Source: a virus
DNA length: 39,046 nucleotides
Direction: 5' to 3' (one strand)
Virus record (IMG/VR): IMGVR_UViG_3300005253_000345
Span: 1 to 39,046 of that record
The notes under the pieces are model-generated. The model did no database searches. It was not told the DNA's origin and saw only the letters and a list, made by a program, of their open reading frames with translations. Shown piece after piece: positions 30,501 to 38,972 of this stretch. Each line of letters starts with the position of its first letter. Within the stretch, counting starts at the first letter, position 1. The position numbers and the translations under genes were made by a program.

Positions 30501-33058
30501 TTGTCGGTCAGCTTGCCTACTTCGATGCGGTTGCGACCCCATATGTCGTCAGTGATGGAATCCCACTGGTCGAAGAAAGGCGTGTCCCGAGGCGTATCGT
30601 CATTGAAGTGCAGATTACGCGCTTCGTTGAGTTCCTGCCTCGTGGTCTGGTTGAGCTTGCTTATTTCCGAGTAGCTCTCGAAGATTTCGTCGATGTTAGT
30701 CTGGATGGACTCACCCGACACCGGCGCGATGTCCTGCATGAGCGCCTTCAACTTCGGACTATTCGTCTTCTTGATGGCGTCCTCGAGGTCCAGGCGCAGT
30801 TCCGCAACGAGACGGTCAGAGGTAGCAAAGGCTTCCGCCCAGACCCCGTCACGCTTGTTAGGAGCCACGGTCTTAGCCTTGTGCTTGGCGAAGGCCATGA
30901 TTTCCTGCGGCAGCTTATTGATTTCCGTGGCCGCATGCTGCACGAGTCGAAGCTGATTCAGGGCGTCCTCTGTGCTTCGCGGGGGGATGTCGCCTATAGC
31001 TTGGACGAGAGGCTTCATACTGGAACGTATGCCCTCGGGTGTGTACCGAAGCCACTCCAGCATCTTCTCTTTCGTGACCTTGACAATGTCCTCCATGTTG
31101 TCCCGGTTGATGCCCCCGTTTTCGTCGATGAAGGTACGAAGGGCTCTCCGGGCATCCGGGGGCAGGTCAGGGAACTGAGACAGAATCTCTTGCTGTTGTC
31201 GTTGGAGATACGAGGTCGCCGTTGTCAACTCACGCAACGCGCCTAAAGACTTCGCGTCTCCGGTAGTGAGAGCGTAGAGGGCCTTGATTTGTACGTCCTC
31301 GGCAACGTCTTTAGACATGCCCAAGGGGAGCTCAGTCTTAACGAGGTTCTCCAGTTCCTTGATGACCGCGTTGTCGACACCAGCCTCTTTTAAGGCCCGT
31401 GAATATTCCCTCTGGAATACCCGTGTCCAGGTGCCTCGTTGCATTGCAGCGGTCATTTGGCTACCGGACTTGACGAAGGCGTTGACGGTACCAAGGGACA
31501 GTATATTTTCCAGCCCTCCTGTGGGTTCGTTTTCGTAGATACCCATGGCCTTCTTCCAGATGTTGCCCATCTGTTGACCAGCGAATCGAATCTGGGACGG
31601 AGGGACTGCTTCACCTATGAGTCCCTGGGAAATAATCTGGAACATCTTGTCGTTGACACCGAAGGGATTCACTCCGGCGCCCACAGCAGCCATACCAACG
31701 TCCTCTATGAAGTTCATGGGTATGAAGCCCGCAAAAGCTAGGTGGGACAAGGCCCAAGGTCGCACCAGGATGGGCTCGACCTTCTTCAAGTAGACATGCT
31801 CCATGCGGTAGACAATGCTCTCCAACGTCTCCGCTATACCGGCCGCATGGCGTTCGTCACGTATGACGGCCTGGATAATGCTCTGTACCTTTGCCCGGCG
31901 GGCGGGTCGTTGTCCAGCTAGGATGGCAGTCCGCTCGGCATTTTGAACTATACCGGCGAGAGTCGATGCCGCGTCCTCGGGTTTCAGTGCCGTCAGTTTG
32001 TCCATGAAGACGAGTTGGGCGTCGATGTCCGGGTAGGCTGCCTCGACGTGATTCATGATGTTGGAGAGTGAACGTGGCCCACCAGAATATGGAGTTGCGT
32101 TCATCTCGGCAAAGAAGCGTTTGGTGTCCGCTATGCTCCCATCGACGAATGGTATGCCTGCCGTCTGGAATGCCTCACCCACAGCCGCATGCGACTGTAG
32201 GAAGGTCTCACGTACCTGTGTAGTCCAGTGCTTGGCTACCAGCCCCTTGATAGGCGGAAGGGCAGTCAGACCTGGAATCTTTGTGATTCCCCCCGTGACC
32301 TTCACCATGGAGGCAGGGATTTTTACGCCCTTGATGGGAAGTGTAATCAGCTTGTTAATGGCAGCGCCAGGTGCGGCGTCCAACTTATTCGCCATTTGTA
32401 GTGGCCTGATGAGCGCACGAAGTCCAGCCTTGCCAGCGATACGAGCGCCTATGCCGGGCAGACCGATGCCAATTAGGTTTAGTGGGTCAAAGACCAACTC
32501 GATGAAGCCCTTGAGACCCCATGGGGTGTTGGTCTGTCGGTATGCGTCAGTTGCGTTCTGTGCCAGGTCGAGCAGACCAAAACGGGCGTTGAGACCCTGT
32601 TCGGCTGCGCGATTCGCAGCGATTTCGCGCATCTTCTTCTCAAACTCTTGGTCGCCAGGGAGAAGGTTGAACGCGGTCGCCATAGCCAGAGCTGCCGAGG
32701 GCTCGGTGACGTTGCGCTGCCACCATTCGACACCGCCAAGAGTCTTGGCGAGACCACGACGAAAGAAGCTGGCTTTGTCCGCCTGCCCCTCAAGGAAGTC
32801 TTTGGCCTGTTCGGCCGGAATGGGTGACGGGGGCTCAAACCTCTGGGAGGAGTGAAACCCCGTAAGGTCTTCTCGTACTACGCTGGAAACAGCGGAAAGT
32901 AGATTGAAGGCCCGTGTTGGGTCACTGGCGAGTGAGTCCTCTATGCCCTGAACCCACTCTTTACGAAATGCTTCCGCGTCAGTCTTTCGAATGCTTGCTT
33001 GCGACCGAAAGTTTTCAGCTAGACGGCCTACTAACAGGTCGTCGTTCTGAGTGGTCAA
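27506..33058 (-). CDS. Giant virion (probable ejection) protein, 1850 aa
   Basis: TTG start at 33058 behind an excellent GGAGG seven bases upstream. Largest gene of the window (5.5 kb). Long helical regions predominate, with coiled-coil-like Glu/Lys/Leu stretches around residues 780-1100. Two hydrophobic segments occur near 180-215 (ELVFDPLNLIGIGLPGIGARI) and about 1430-1465 (FAPPITAAVNVLQGEIAGNL then TSLLYALGAVTDL). No RNA polymerase, protease or lytic transglycosylase motif was recognised. Giant helical proteins beside capsid genes in podovirus-like phages are usually injected with the DNA and may form a channel through the cell envelope. That role is inferred. Confidence 0.65.
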   Translation of the reverse strand: MTTQNDDLLVGRLAENFRSQASIRKTDAEAFRKEWVQGIEDSLASDPTRAFNLLSAVSSVVREDLTGFHSSQRFEPPSPIPAEQAKDFLEGQADKASFFRRGLAKTLGGVEWWQRNVTEPSAALAMATAFNLLPGDQEFEKKMREIAANRAAEQGLNARFGLLDLAQNATDAYRQTNTPWGLKGFIELVFDPLNLIGIGLPGIGARIAGKAGLRALIRPLQMANKLDAAPGAAINKLITLPIKGVKIPASMVKVTGGITKIPGLTALPPIKGLVAKHWTTQVRETFLQSHAAVGEAFQTAGIPFVDGSIADTKRFFAEMNATPYSGGPRSLSNIMNHVEAAYPDIDAQLVFMDKLTALKPEDAASTLAGIVQNAERTAILAGQRPARRAKVQSIIQAVIRDERHAAGIAETLESIVYRMEHVYLKKVEPILVRPWALSHLAFAGFIPMNFIEDVGMAAVGAGVNPFGVNDKMFQIISQGLIGEAVPPSQIRFAGQQMGNIWKKAMGIYENEPTGGLENILSLGTVNAFVKSGSQMTAAMQRGTWTRVFQREYSRALKEAGVDNAVIKELENLVKTELPLGMSKDVAEDVQIKALYALTTGDAKSLGALRELTTATSYLQRQQQEILSQFPDLPPDARRALRTFIDENGGINRDNMEDIVKVTKEKMLEWLRYTPEGIRSSMKPLVQAIGDIPPRSTEDALNQLRLVQHAATEINKLPQEIMAFAKHKAKTVAPNKRDGVWAEAFATSDRLVAELRLDLEDAIKKTNSPKLKALMQDIAPVSGESIQTNIDEIFESYSEISKLNQTTRQELNEARNLHFNDDTPRDTPFFDQWDSITDDIWGRNRIEVGKLTDKSRKGWNGLFENIDFHSRAPQEQRALKMGITSMLGEIDGELSQLVADMKLWEQHLPFALPGTRPTVEKKLIEIKKLVAVKGADRIKWEGELTRIDKAASAHQKPSILKEYDREINRLKKSIPLAKKLGDDVAVLEGKLAELQTERLDTVANMLPEHMKAEFDRIKRAMSSLETRRPTFVNNPATLRSIDFNLRKLNAEMKRFLKRVESGEAHKEAAAIRTGVEGERIGIAKAILRTNDGKVPSDMADMGRVWAQGVEAGAIPRGSDDFIKEMLLPEKRATLYSDIVDASEPAALSLREQKTLRDAQTIGDLEGNDTVVSLIERGLLSHPKTLKNGRLRVQLTDAGETAVREVPEDIDVQAIQELLPAYEREFQTVADAQMGNLDEIFDNMTKLSDNPPVTSDQEELLGNYFDRLSKELERRPEYMAEAGKARVIAGTKANSEFRKFFIDYDQRTNGDFIMQRFMPFWMYESRRWPRLMNLATKRPMLAKQFTVIGAEWDYGYVPLPFEGFEVNPAKGTIAGGLRRTLSRDFPELHSGYRGTVEEGLDWLGRFGFYFAPPITAAVNVLQGEIAGNLPPAFTSLLYALGAVTDLPAGMEELAFQSRYTNFIIDNVIADELGKNPQDVRQAAEQGDDDAIAELFMAKRSAARKLIAIGQLGVIRYKPQAKKEFQGNVQDAIETFVGISLEDQKDMKQLGVPLSSVIPVSGFQRKAIREAIGEDEYDRWITSSWSLRPIEEQRALRTIDDFWQAHETIQSRYEQAVILMNDAWERGQFGGPGVRNRLRDLQSQRSFAFDALKAQERFKDIPITTTERIEWTKRFNNPPPLVHPVDEVLEAYYGINPADYHDVASGETRWDEFYDARERVLTSFEAQGRGMESIVEIARKSLQRADTPLERALKIASPKIREYFGVRTQVLRAIEQVNPAAAEAYRSYRQVLNLSKKAPTEESEKRLLEQAVIISATFPEITLIDITTRQQRQFMLDNDPVMAGVYKTWISSP

Positions 33059-33062
33059 GGGT

Positions 33063-34337
33063 CTACCTCCGAATTACATTACTTCTGAAACCGGGCTGTG
33101 TTCCACCGCCGCGTCCGCCGGCACCGCCGAACCTCTGCTTCAAAAGGTTGGGGTCGAAACCTGCGACGCTTAGAACTGAGTTGAGGATTTCAGCCTCACC
33201 TGGGGAAATCTCTCCCCGAGCCAGCATACCCTGAACGTTAGGTAGGAAGTCAACGCCGCCTGCCCCAATGTCGGTGGGTAACTCACCTTCGGTACCAAGG
33301 CCGGTGAATATGTTGGCAAGGAACTCACTGGATTCTGTACCCGCTAAGGTACCCCCTAAAGCCGAAGAAATTACTTCCTTGACCGAAAGACCAGTGGCCT
33401 CCGCAAAGCGTCCGCCCGCCGTGGCCCGTCCTTCGCTGATGATGCCTTGTTGAGCGAGTTCTTGCTGAACGAGACCCGACGGTAATGTTGGGGATTCACT
33501 CTGTGCAAGGAAGTCTTCGATGGTCGCGCCGCCAACGCCTTGAATAGTGCGTGACAGTCCGGCCAGGCCTTGTAGACGAGACTGGGGTGTCATGTTGAAC
33601 AGAATGTTCTGGAATAGAGCGTCTTGACGAGCAGCCTCTGACGATGCTTCGGCCCGAAGGGCAGTCTCCTGCGTTAGGTTCTGGCCTCTCTGTTGCAGTC
33701 CCAACTGAATAGCCTGCAAAATGGTGTCGCTTGGGTCGCGTCCACTCGTAGCCGGGTCTTCCGTGCGGGCTGCAGGACGTACTGTTCGTTCAATAACCCT
33801 TCCGGTGTCGGGGTCAATTATTGTGACTAGAACGTCGTCCGTGTCTGGGATGGCCTCGGTGACTACGTTCTTGCCCTCAGCGAGACGTGCAGCATTAGCT
33901 GCCTGCGTCGCCTCGAACACACCCTTGAGTATGTCAGACGTTTCCTCGACTGGTGCCTCGGGGGGAGCAGCGCCCTCTGGACGTGACGCGGCTGCCCGTG
34001 CCCGAGCCTCAAGGACCGCGTCTATTACTTCTTGGTCTGTCCTGGGGTCACCCTGGGGCCTGCGCAGAATTCTAGGCCGACTAGGGTCTGCCGATGCGGG
34101 GTCAATTACACCTAGTCTGTCTACACCCGCCTGGCCGGGGTCGCCACTAAATAGACCTCCGAAGAAGTCGAGAAGAACATCAGTACCCGAAGCCAAATCC
34201 TGGGAAAGTTCTATTCCGGGTGCGAAGGCTTCTGAGAAGACTTTCTCCAAAGCTGAGCGTGTAGTCGCACCGGCGCCTCGTGCGCCAGGAGGCTTACCAG
34301 CGGGCTTGGGATGGGGTCTCCCATTCTCATGAGTCAT
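33063..34337 (-). CDS. Virion-associated protein, 424 aa
   Basis: Start ATG overlaps the preceding stop (TAATG). N-terminal 30 residues and the C-terminal 30 (FGGAGGRGGGTQPGFRSN) are Pro/Gly/Arg rich and probably disordered. The middle is Ala/Glu/Gln rich and helical (LQAIQLGLQQRGQNLTQETALRAEASSEAARQDALFQNILFN split over 210-250). Lying directly before the giant gene, it may be its partner internal virion protein. No enzymatic motif. Confidence 0.65.
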   Translation of the reverse strand: MTHENGRPHPKPAGKPPGARGAGATTRSALEKVFSEAFAPGIELSQDLASGTDVLLDFFGGLFSGDPGQAGVDRLGVIDPASADPSRPRILRRPQGDPRTDQEVIDAVLEARARAAASRPEGAAPPEAPVEETSDILKGVFEATQAANAARLAEGKNVVTEAIPDTDDVLVTIIDPDTGRVIERTVRPAARTEDPATSGRDPSDTILQAIQLGLQQRGQNLTQETALRAEASSEAARQDALFQNILFNMTPQSRLQGLAGLSRTIQGVGGATIEDFLAQSESPTLPSGLVQQELAQQGIISEGRATAGGRFAEATGLSVKEVISSALGGTLAGTESSEFLANIFTGLGTEGELPTDIGAGGVDFLPNVQGMLARGEISPGEAEILNSVLSVAGFDPNLLKQRFGGAGGRGGGTQPGFRSNVIRR

Positions 34338-34627
34338 TAAGCTAGGTCTCCGTCCTCGTTCATTTCGTCTTGTAGGCTAATTTCCTTGCGGGCGATGAAT
34401 GTACACACCTCGCATGGATTGTCTTCGGTTTCTTTGTGGCCCAAAGCACTTCGTGCTCGGGTAATAGTCATTAAATCTAATGTAGCATAGTTCTCCTTGA
34501 ATTTGCGGAGGAGAGCTTTCCGGCTGTCCTGGGCAGTTAAGTCCGTCATGATTTTCATGGTAGGCTCCACGAGTTTGACCACGTCAGCCATAATCATCTT
34601 GACCAGATTTTCCTCATGCTTTGCCAT
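34337..34627 (-). CDS. Hypothetical protein, 96 aa
   Basis: Between the portal and the 424-aa gene, ribosome site AAGGGGT. Helical N-terminal part with many Met (VKMIMADVVKLVEPTMKIMTDL), a CEVC motif near residue 73 and an acidic end. Possibly a small portal-associated or chaperone protein; no direct evidence. Confidence 0.7.
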   Translation of the reverse strand: MAKHEENLVKMIMADVVKLVEPTMKIMTDLTAQDSRKALLRKFKENYATLDLMTITRARSALGHKETEDNPCEVCTFIARKEISLQDEMNEDGDLA

Positions 34628-34629
34628 GG

Positions 34630-36435
34630 TTAGACCCCTTGGTTGCGGCCTGCCAGCGTCCGCTGGTCAGCCTGGTCAGACCTATCACCTTGTGCGTCAG
34701 AGCCGGTTCGTTCGCTACCCAAGTCAGGAGTGGGGCCATTGCCCGCGCTTCCGGCGGCGGTGACAGCAGCTTCAACCTGTTCAATTAGTTGGTCAAAGGA
34801 CAGTTCCTCGGACACATTCTGAACAGCCAGTTGGCTCAGGAACTGCATAAACAAGGGGCTGAGAATCATATTTTCAGCCATGATGCCAGCAAACATCTTG
34901 TTAGGGTCAACGTCCGGAGAGATTTTCTTGATGGCATGGCGACGTGTCCAGATGTTGGCAGCCACCAATTGGGCTGCGTTCTGGTTCTTGCGGAGCTCGT
35001 CCTCAGCCTCAGAGACATTGATTTTGACATCGACGGCATGGTGACCGTTAATGGTACGCTTCGAGATGGAAACGAACTCGTCTTCCTCGGCCTCTTTAAT
35101 GAGGGTAATTCGGCCCTGGACCTTGCGCTCGACGTTCCGGGCTGCAATTTTGCAGAGGTCTTCGAGCATCTTCTGAAAAGCTTCGGCCACGGTGCCGTAC
35201 TTGAGCGCAGCCTTGTTCTGTACAAGCTGCTGCTGGAAGCCAGTCGAAATGCCGGGGTCTTGGACGCCACGTACCGACCGAGGCGCAGAGTTGCGCTCGA
35301 TACGGGCCGTAGTGTCCGCGACGTGGGAACGAAGCTGGTCAGCGGGTGCCAGAGGCTGTATGTCGACGATTGTAACGCCAGGCGGCAGTTTCTTGACTAC
35401 GCCGAACTCGAACTTGAAGTCCTCCATCTGGTTGGTATTGTCACCCTGCGCCACCCTGTTAGGGAACGCCTGGCCCTTCAACACGATGTCCGTGATGGAG
35501 TAGCCCCTGGACTCGGCCTCCAACATACCCCTCAGGTACCGCAATAAGCCCACGTATTTCAACTCAGGTTTGTGAGACGAGTTCTCGTTACCCAGGCCGG
35601 CCGCGTAGACTGTGTAGGGCATTCCCCCCAGGCCATGGGTGTGGAACTCCTCGTCGTCGACGTCTCCAGCTAGGATGGGCTGGATGTTCTTATTGGCTAT
35701 ATTCTGAACCTTGGGAGTTGTGTCCACCATGAGTGTGCGGTGCTCACCGTCCCAGTATTCAACGATGTCGACGTCGTCAGTCAACTTGAGTGACCCTCGC
35801 TCAAAGCGGTCGTAATGTAGGGCAGCGGCTACTTTGATTCGACTCGTCTGTATGTAGAACTCCGGTGGGTCATTCCACGGGTCGGGCATGATTTCACGAG
35901 GATGAACAACTTCTAACGCGAAAGGTACCAAACTACTCTTGGCATCTTTGAAGTCCATTTCGCGGAATTTGAAGTCTTCGTCTTCTTCGTCGTCTTCTTG
36001 AATAGGCTCCATTGGGATTTTAGCCGGGTCATATTGCTCTTTCATGCAGCCCATGCCATGCATGAATAGGTGCTTGACAACCTGTCTAAACGGGTTGTCC
36101 TTGGCGGCTCTCTCGAAGTAGGACAGTAACGCCCTATAGAAGTCAGCTAAGGCAGTCGCCTGTTTAGTCGCCGATGAGGTCGCCGACACGCGAGGAACCG
36201 AGACACGACGGAACGCCGGTGCTACGTGGTCAACAGCAGTGTCAACGATTTCACGAGCCGTCGGTAGAACTGTGCCGTCGTTCCTGAATTCGTCTGGGAG
36301 GCCCAGTTCGTCCAGGAACCGAAGGTCATAGTATTTTTCGTCCTTGTCGAAGTCCTTCCAGAGTTCACCATATGTGGTCGCCAACTCCTTTTTGAGTTCC
36401 ATGACCTCGTCAATTGTGCGGGCTACTTTACCCAT
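34630..36435 (-). CDS. Portal protein
   Basis: 601 residues. The N-terminal region contains TAREIVDTAVDHVAPAFRR (59-77) and VVKHLFMHGMGCMKEQYDP, typical of portal wings. The central part has FALEVVHPREIMPDPWND (172-189), and the stem/crown region follows with LEAESRGYSITD and SAPRSVRGVQDPGISTGFQQQLVQ (390-413). The C-terminus is a Gln/Ala/Gly-rich disordered tail. It forms the dodecameric DNA gate of the capsid. Position next to the large terminase supports the call. Confidence 0.85.
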   Translation of the reverse strand: MGKVARTIDEVMELKKELATTYGELWKDFDKDEKYYDLRFLDELGLPDEFRNDGTVLPTAREIVDTAVDHVAPAFRRVSVPRVSATSSATKQATALADFYRALLSYFERAAKDNPFRQVVKHLFMHGMGCMKEQYDPAKIPMEPIQEDDEEDEDFKFREMDFKDAKSSLVPFALEVVHPREIMPDPWNDPPEFYIQTSRIKVAAALHYDRFERGSLKLTDDVDIVEYWDGEHRTLMVDTTPKVQNIANKNIQPILAGDVDDEEFHTHGLGGMPYTVYAAGLGNENSSHKPELKYVGLLRYLRGMLEAESRGYSITDIVLKGQAFPNRVAQGDNTNQMEDFKFEFGVVKKLPPGVTIVDIQPLAPADQLRSHVADTTARIERNSAPRSVRGVQDPGISTGFQQQLVQNKAALKYGTVAEAFQKMLEDLCKIAARNVERKVQGRITLIKEAEEDEFVSISKRTINGHHAVDVKINVSEAEDELRKNQNAAQLVAANIWTRRHAIKKISPDVDPNKMFAGIMAENMILSPLFMQFLSQLAVQNVSEELSFDQLIEQVEAAVTAAGSAGNGPTPDLGSERTGSDAQGDRSDQADQRTLAGRNQGV

Positions 36436-36706
36436 GAATCAGCCTTTCTCGCAGTGTTTCGGCATCCGTGGACATGACGTTCGCCCACCAGCAGAAGTTC
36501 TCGGAGTCCAAATAGTCGCGGGCTTCTACCTGTAATTCCCGCTTTCTAATAGTAGCGAGTTCTACCGAAGAATGAATTCCGTCGGGGGGAGGGAGGTCGT
36601 CACTTACGCAGCCCTTTCCGCGTAGGTCGCGTTGGAGTTCCCGGAACATCGCTGTGATGACGTTCAGTTGAAATGACCCTGTGTCTATGATGGCCGTCCT
36701 CGACAT
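36428..36706 (-). CDS. Hypothetical protein between terminase and portal, 92 aa
   Basis: Start set at ATG 36706, overlapping the terminase stop (TAATG), rather than the in-frame start at 36736. Helical, with FQLNVITAMFRELQRDLRGKGC and ATIRKRELQVEARDYLDSENFCWWANVM. It overlaps the portal start by 8 bases. Function unknown; may assist packaging. Confidence 0.7.
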   Translation of the reverse strand: MSRTAIIDTGSFQLNVITAMFRELQRDLRGKGCVSDDLPPPDGIHSSVELATIRKRELQVEARDYLDSENFCWWANVMSTDAETLRERLIHG

Positions 36707-38310
36707 TACCGTACACTCCAGTCTACATCGCTCCAAGGCGTCTTAGCCTTCTTCGAGGTCTTCCACAGACCTGTCACATAAGGCGTCCCCGAGTCGTCGT
36801 ATTGACTGCTGAAAGCTCGTTCCTTCCGCAGGTGGTTGGCAAGGGCTAGAGCCATGACCGTGTCGTCGTGGCCTGTGCTTGCCTCAAATTTGTGTTTGTC
36901 TTCATTATAGGCAAAGCCCAGGCACTCATTGATGGTCTCCTGGTCATGGAGGGTAATACCTTGTCCCTCCTCCAAGTCGTGGATTCGGATGTCCATTGCC
37001 AGGTCGTTCAGTACCATGTCCCTGCTTGGCTTGGATGTGTGCCAGGTAGGGTTGTCCTTAGCCTTGTGCCAAATGCGAGGGTACTTAGCGTCCTTGAGCA
37101 CCTTGGCGACGAGCATTCCCTGGGGTTGCTGCTCGATGACTACTGGAGGGCTGCCATAGTGTTGTAGGAGCGTCAGGGCGTCCTGAGACCACTTCTCGAG
37201 GGGCTTACGGCTCCGTAAGAGGGCGACTTGTTCCCCAGTGACACGATTGATGATTTGTAGGACAGAGAAGTCATTCTTCCCCCTGCTGATGCCTAGAGCA
37301 GTGTCGATGCCGGCCGTGTAGTGCTCGGACTCGTTGTATGGGATGTAAAGCTGGGCATGACCGATTTTCTCGGAGTACTCCTCGACAGGCATGTCGTGCA
37401 GTTTAGCGACGTCAAAGAAGCAGTCACCAGAGATGAGGAATGCGTCCGATTCGTAAAGGGGGTACTCTTGTAGACCCAGGAGCATTCCAAGGTTAGCCTT
37501 GGCCTCCTCCCACCACTTGGCAGTACGCCCAGGACGGGCTTTCCAGGAGATGAAGACAGGGAACAGCTTGTTCTCGCGGCGCTTGGCCTTGACCCATAGT
37601 TCATAGAAGAGGTTATTACGTCCATCTGCGGTGGTGATGCCAATAAGCCGGCCACGTTCTGCGATGGGGTAGATGGCACCCCAGTTCTTGCGGGCATACT
37701 CGTGGAAAGCCCACTCGTCAATGATGATGAGCGTGGCGCCTGAGAGTCCGCGACCAGCGTCCTCAGTAGCTGGGAAGCACTGAATTTTGCTGTGGTTGGC
37801 AGGGAACTCCAGGATTTCGTCGTTGTCCTTACCGTAGGGAAGCTGCATCCACACAGGAAGCTGCGTCCAGATGAACTTAATGTTGGACTTCATGAGTGCA
37901 GAGTCGGAACCCTTCTTGCTGAACAGAGCTACCGTGCGGCCAGTGTGAAATAGAACCTCCCAGAGAGCGATGAAGGCCCACAGCCAGGTTACGCCGATTT
38001 GGCGTGACTTGAGGATTATGAGCATCTTGTGCTTCTTAGAGAGTTCGTAGAGTTGCCGTAGGTGCGACCAAGACTCGAAGGCGATTATTCCCTTCCCCTC
38101 CTCCGTGTCTAGGACGAACCCGTAGTTGGTGGCCCAGTACCAGAAGTCAACTGAGCATCGAGCCATTTCACGAATGTAGAAGTCCTGCTTGTTGACACCC
38201 GAAACGCTGTCCTTGACCTGGTCGTCAAGGGCGGGAACGCCGGTAGTGTCGGGGCTCTTAGTCTGCGTCGACTTCGGGGTTCGCCTCGTCGTCTTCTTCT
38301 TCGTCGTCAA
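36706..38310 (-). CDS. terL: Terminase large subunit
   Basis: About 534 residues from TTG 38310, which has GGAG six bases upstream; an in-frame TTG at 38352 is possible. ATPase: Walker A KSRQIGVT (101-108, the classic terminase form) and Walker B LIIIDE (194-199). RNase H-like nuclease: D336 (AGIDTALGIS), E393 (VVIEQQ) and HDD 481-483 (STGHDDTVM). The enzyme cuts concatemers and pumps DNA into the procapsid through the portal. The gene overlaps the end of the small-subunit gene by over 50 bases. The basic start (LTTKKKTTRRT) is read from the same DNA as the small subunit's acidic tail. Confidence 0.95.
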   Translation of the reverse strand: MTTKKKTTRRTPKSTQTKSPDTTGVPALDDQVKDSVSGVNKQDFYIREMARCSVDFWYWATNYGFVLDTEEGKGIIAFESWSHLRQLYELSKKHKMLIILKSRQIGVTWLWAFIALWEVLFHTGRTVALFSKKGSDSALMKSNIKFIWTQLPVWMQLPYGKDNDEILEFPANHSKIQCFPATEDAGRGLSGATLIIIDEWAFHEYARKNWGAIYPIAERGRLIGITTADGRNNLFYELWVKAKRRENKLFPVFISWKARPGRTAKWWEEAKANLGMLLGLQEYPLYESDAFLISGDCFFDVAKLHDMPVEEYSEKIGHAQLYIPYNESEHYTAGIDTALGISRGKNDFSVLQIINRVTGEQVALLRSRKPLEKWSQDALTLLQHYGSPPVVIEQQPQGMLVAKVLKDAKYPRIWHKAKDNPTWHTSKPSRDMVLNDLAMDIRIHDLEEGQGITLHDQETINECLGFAYNEDKHKFEASTGHDDTVMALALANHLRKERAFSSQYDDSGTPYVTGLWKTSKKAKTPWSDVDWSVR

Positions 38311-38701
38311 ATTTGACTCCGCTTTCAAGTTGCATTTTAGGGCTGCTGTCAATGACGTAGGTACCCTCGTTGTCCACGGCGCCTATTTCCGTCCATTCGC
38401 CCTCAACGGCTAAAAGTTCGTTTTTCGCCTTGGCGAGGGCATGGAACAGAGAGGCCGCGTCGATTAGGGTCTCGGCGTCGAGTTCGAGTGACTGCTTGGG
38501 CTTACCCATGGTTTGTTCAATGACCATGACCAGGGCCTCCATACGACGCTTGGGGTCATTCGAAGAAAGGAAGTCCCGTAATTTCTCTAGCGCCGTGGGG
38601 AGTAAGTCCCACATCTCCCCCTTGTGCTTTAGTCTCAGGTCGGCTTCCCGTCTTTTCGTGAGCGCCTGCGTGTCCGGTCTGACCTCGGGTTTGTCCGCCA
38701 T
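38258..38701 (-). CDS. terS: Terminase small subunit (probable)
   Basis: 147 residues directly before the large subunit. The helical core with LLPTALEKLRDFLSSNDPKRRMEALVMVIEQTMGKPKQSLELD (split over 33-76) matches the pattern of phage small terminases that end a helical bundle with GKP. The C-terminal tail is strongly acidic (DDEEEDDEANPEVDAD). It recognises phage DNA and feeds it to TerL. Start at 38701 with GGGCGGA upstream. Confidence 0.7.
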   Translation of the reverse strand: MADKPEVRPDTQALTKRREADLRLKHKGEMWDLLPTALEKLRDFLSSNDPKRRMEALVMVIEQTMGKPKQSLELDAETLIDAASLFHALAKAKNELLAVEGEWTEIGAVDNEGTYVIDSSPKMQLESGVKFDDEEEDDEANPEVDAD

Positions 38702-38837
38702 CGACTGGTTCCGCCCTTCTTGTAGATGAGAGATGGACTAGAGGGTGCCCTTCGTGGCCCCTGTTGTTTATGACCCGCACATTGCAAAGAGTGCACATGA
38801 TTCGGTCGTCGGGTTTCTGGGTGTGGAACAGTGGCAT
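38556..38837 (-). CDS. Small zinc-knuckle-like ORF at the head of the late operon, 93 aa
   Basis: Start taken at ATG 38837, which has GGAGG five bases upstream; ATG 38849 in the same frame has no site. Residues near 15-31 (CTLCNVRVINNRGHEGH) could bind zinc. The frame then continues 146 bases into the terminase small-subunit gene with a Gly/Arg/His-rich sequence that looks like frame shadow. Real N-terminus, doubtful C-terminus. Confidence 0.45.
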   Translation of the reverse strand: MPLFHTQKPDDRIMCTLCNVRVINNRGHEGHPLVHLSSTRRAEPVDGGQTRGQTGHAGAHEKTGSRPETKAQGGDVGLTPHGAREITGLPFFE

Positions 38838-38849
38838 AGGGGCCTCCAT

Positions 38850-38972
38850 ACTTGACTTTTTGGCTACCTATAGAGTATCATGGAAGTTAAGAAGTTGTCA
38901 AGCGGGTTGATGGGATTACGCCGATTAGAACGGACATCCTAGAAACAAATTACCAAAAGTGGTTCAATTTGT
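38850..38972. other. Divergent intergenic region, right part
   Basis: Apart from the leftward promoter, nothing is resolved. A weak rightward candidate (TTACCA at 38950-38955, 16 nt, TATTGT at 38972-38977) would start near the terminal repeat and could serve the early operon. With 1-175 of the circular form it makes a non-coding AT-rich region of nearly 300 bases, the best place for an origin. Confidence 0.4.
38872..38901 (-). promoter_or_regulatory. Possible leftward late promoter
   Basis: On the minus strand TTGACA (38901-38896), 18-nt spacer, extended TG-A plus TACTCT (38877-38872). The -35 is perfect, the -10 weak. It lies 23-35 bases before the first leftward start codons and is the only TTGACA suitably placed for the whole packaging/virion operon. 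Confidence 0.45.
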
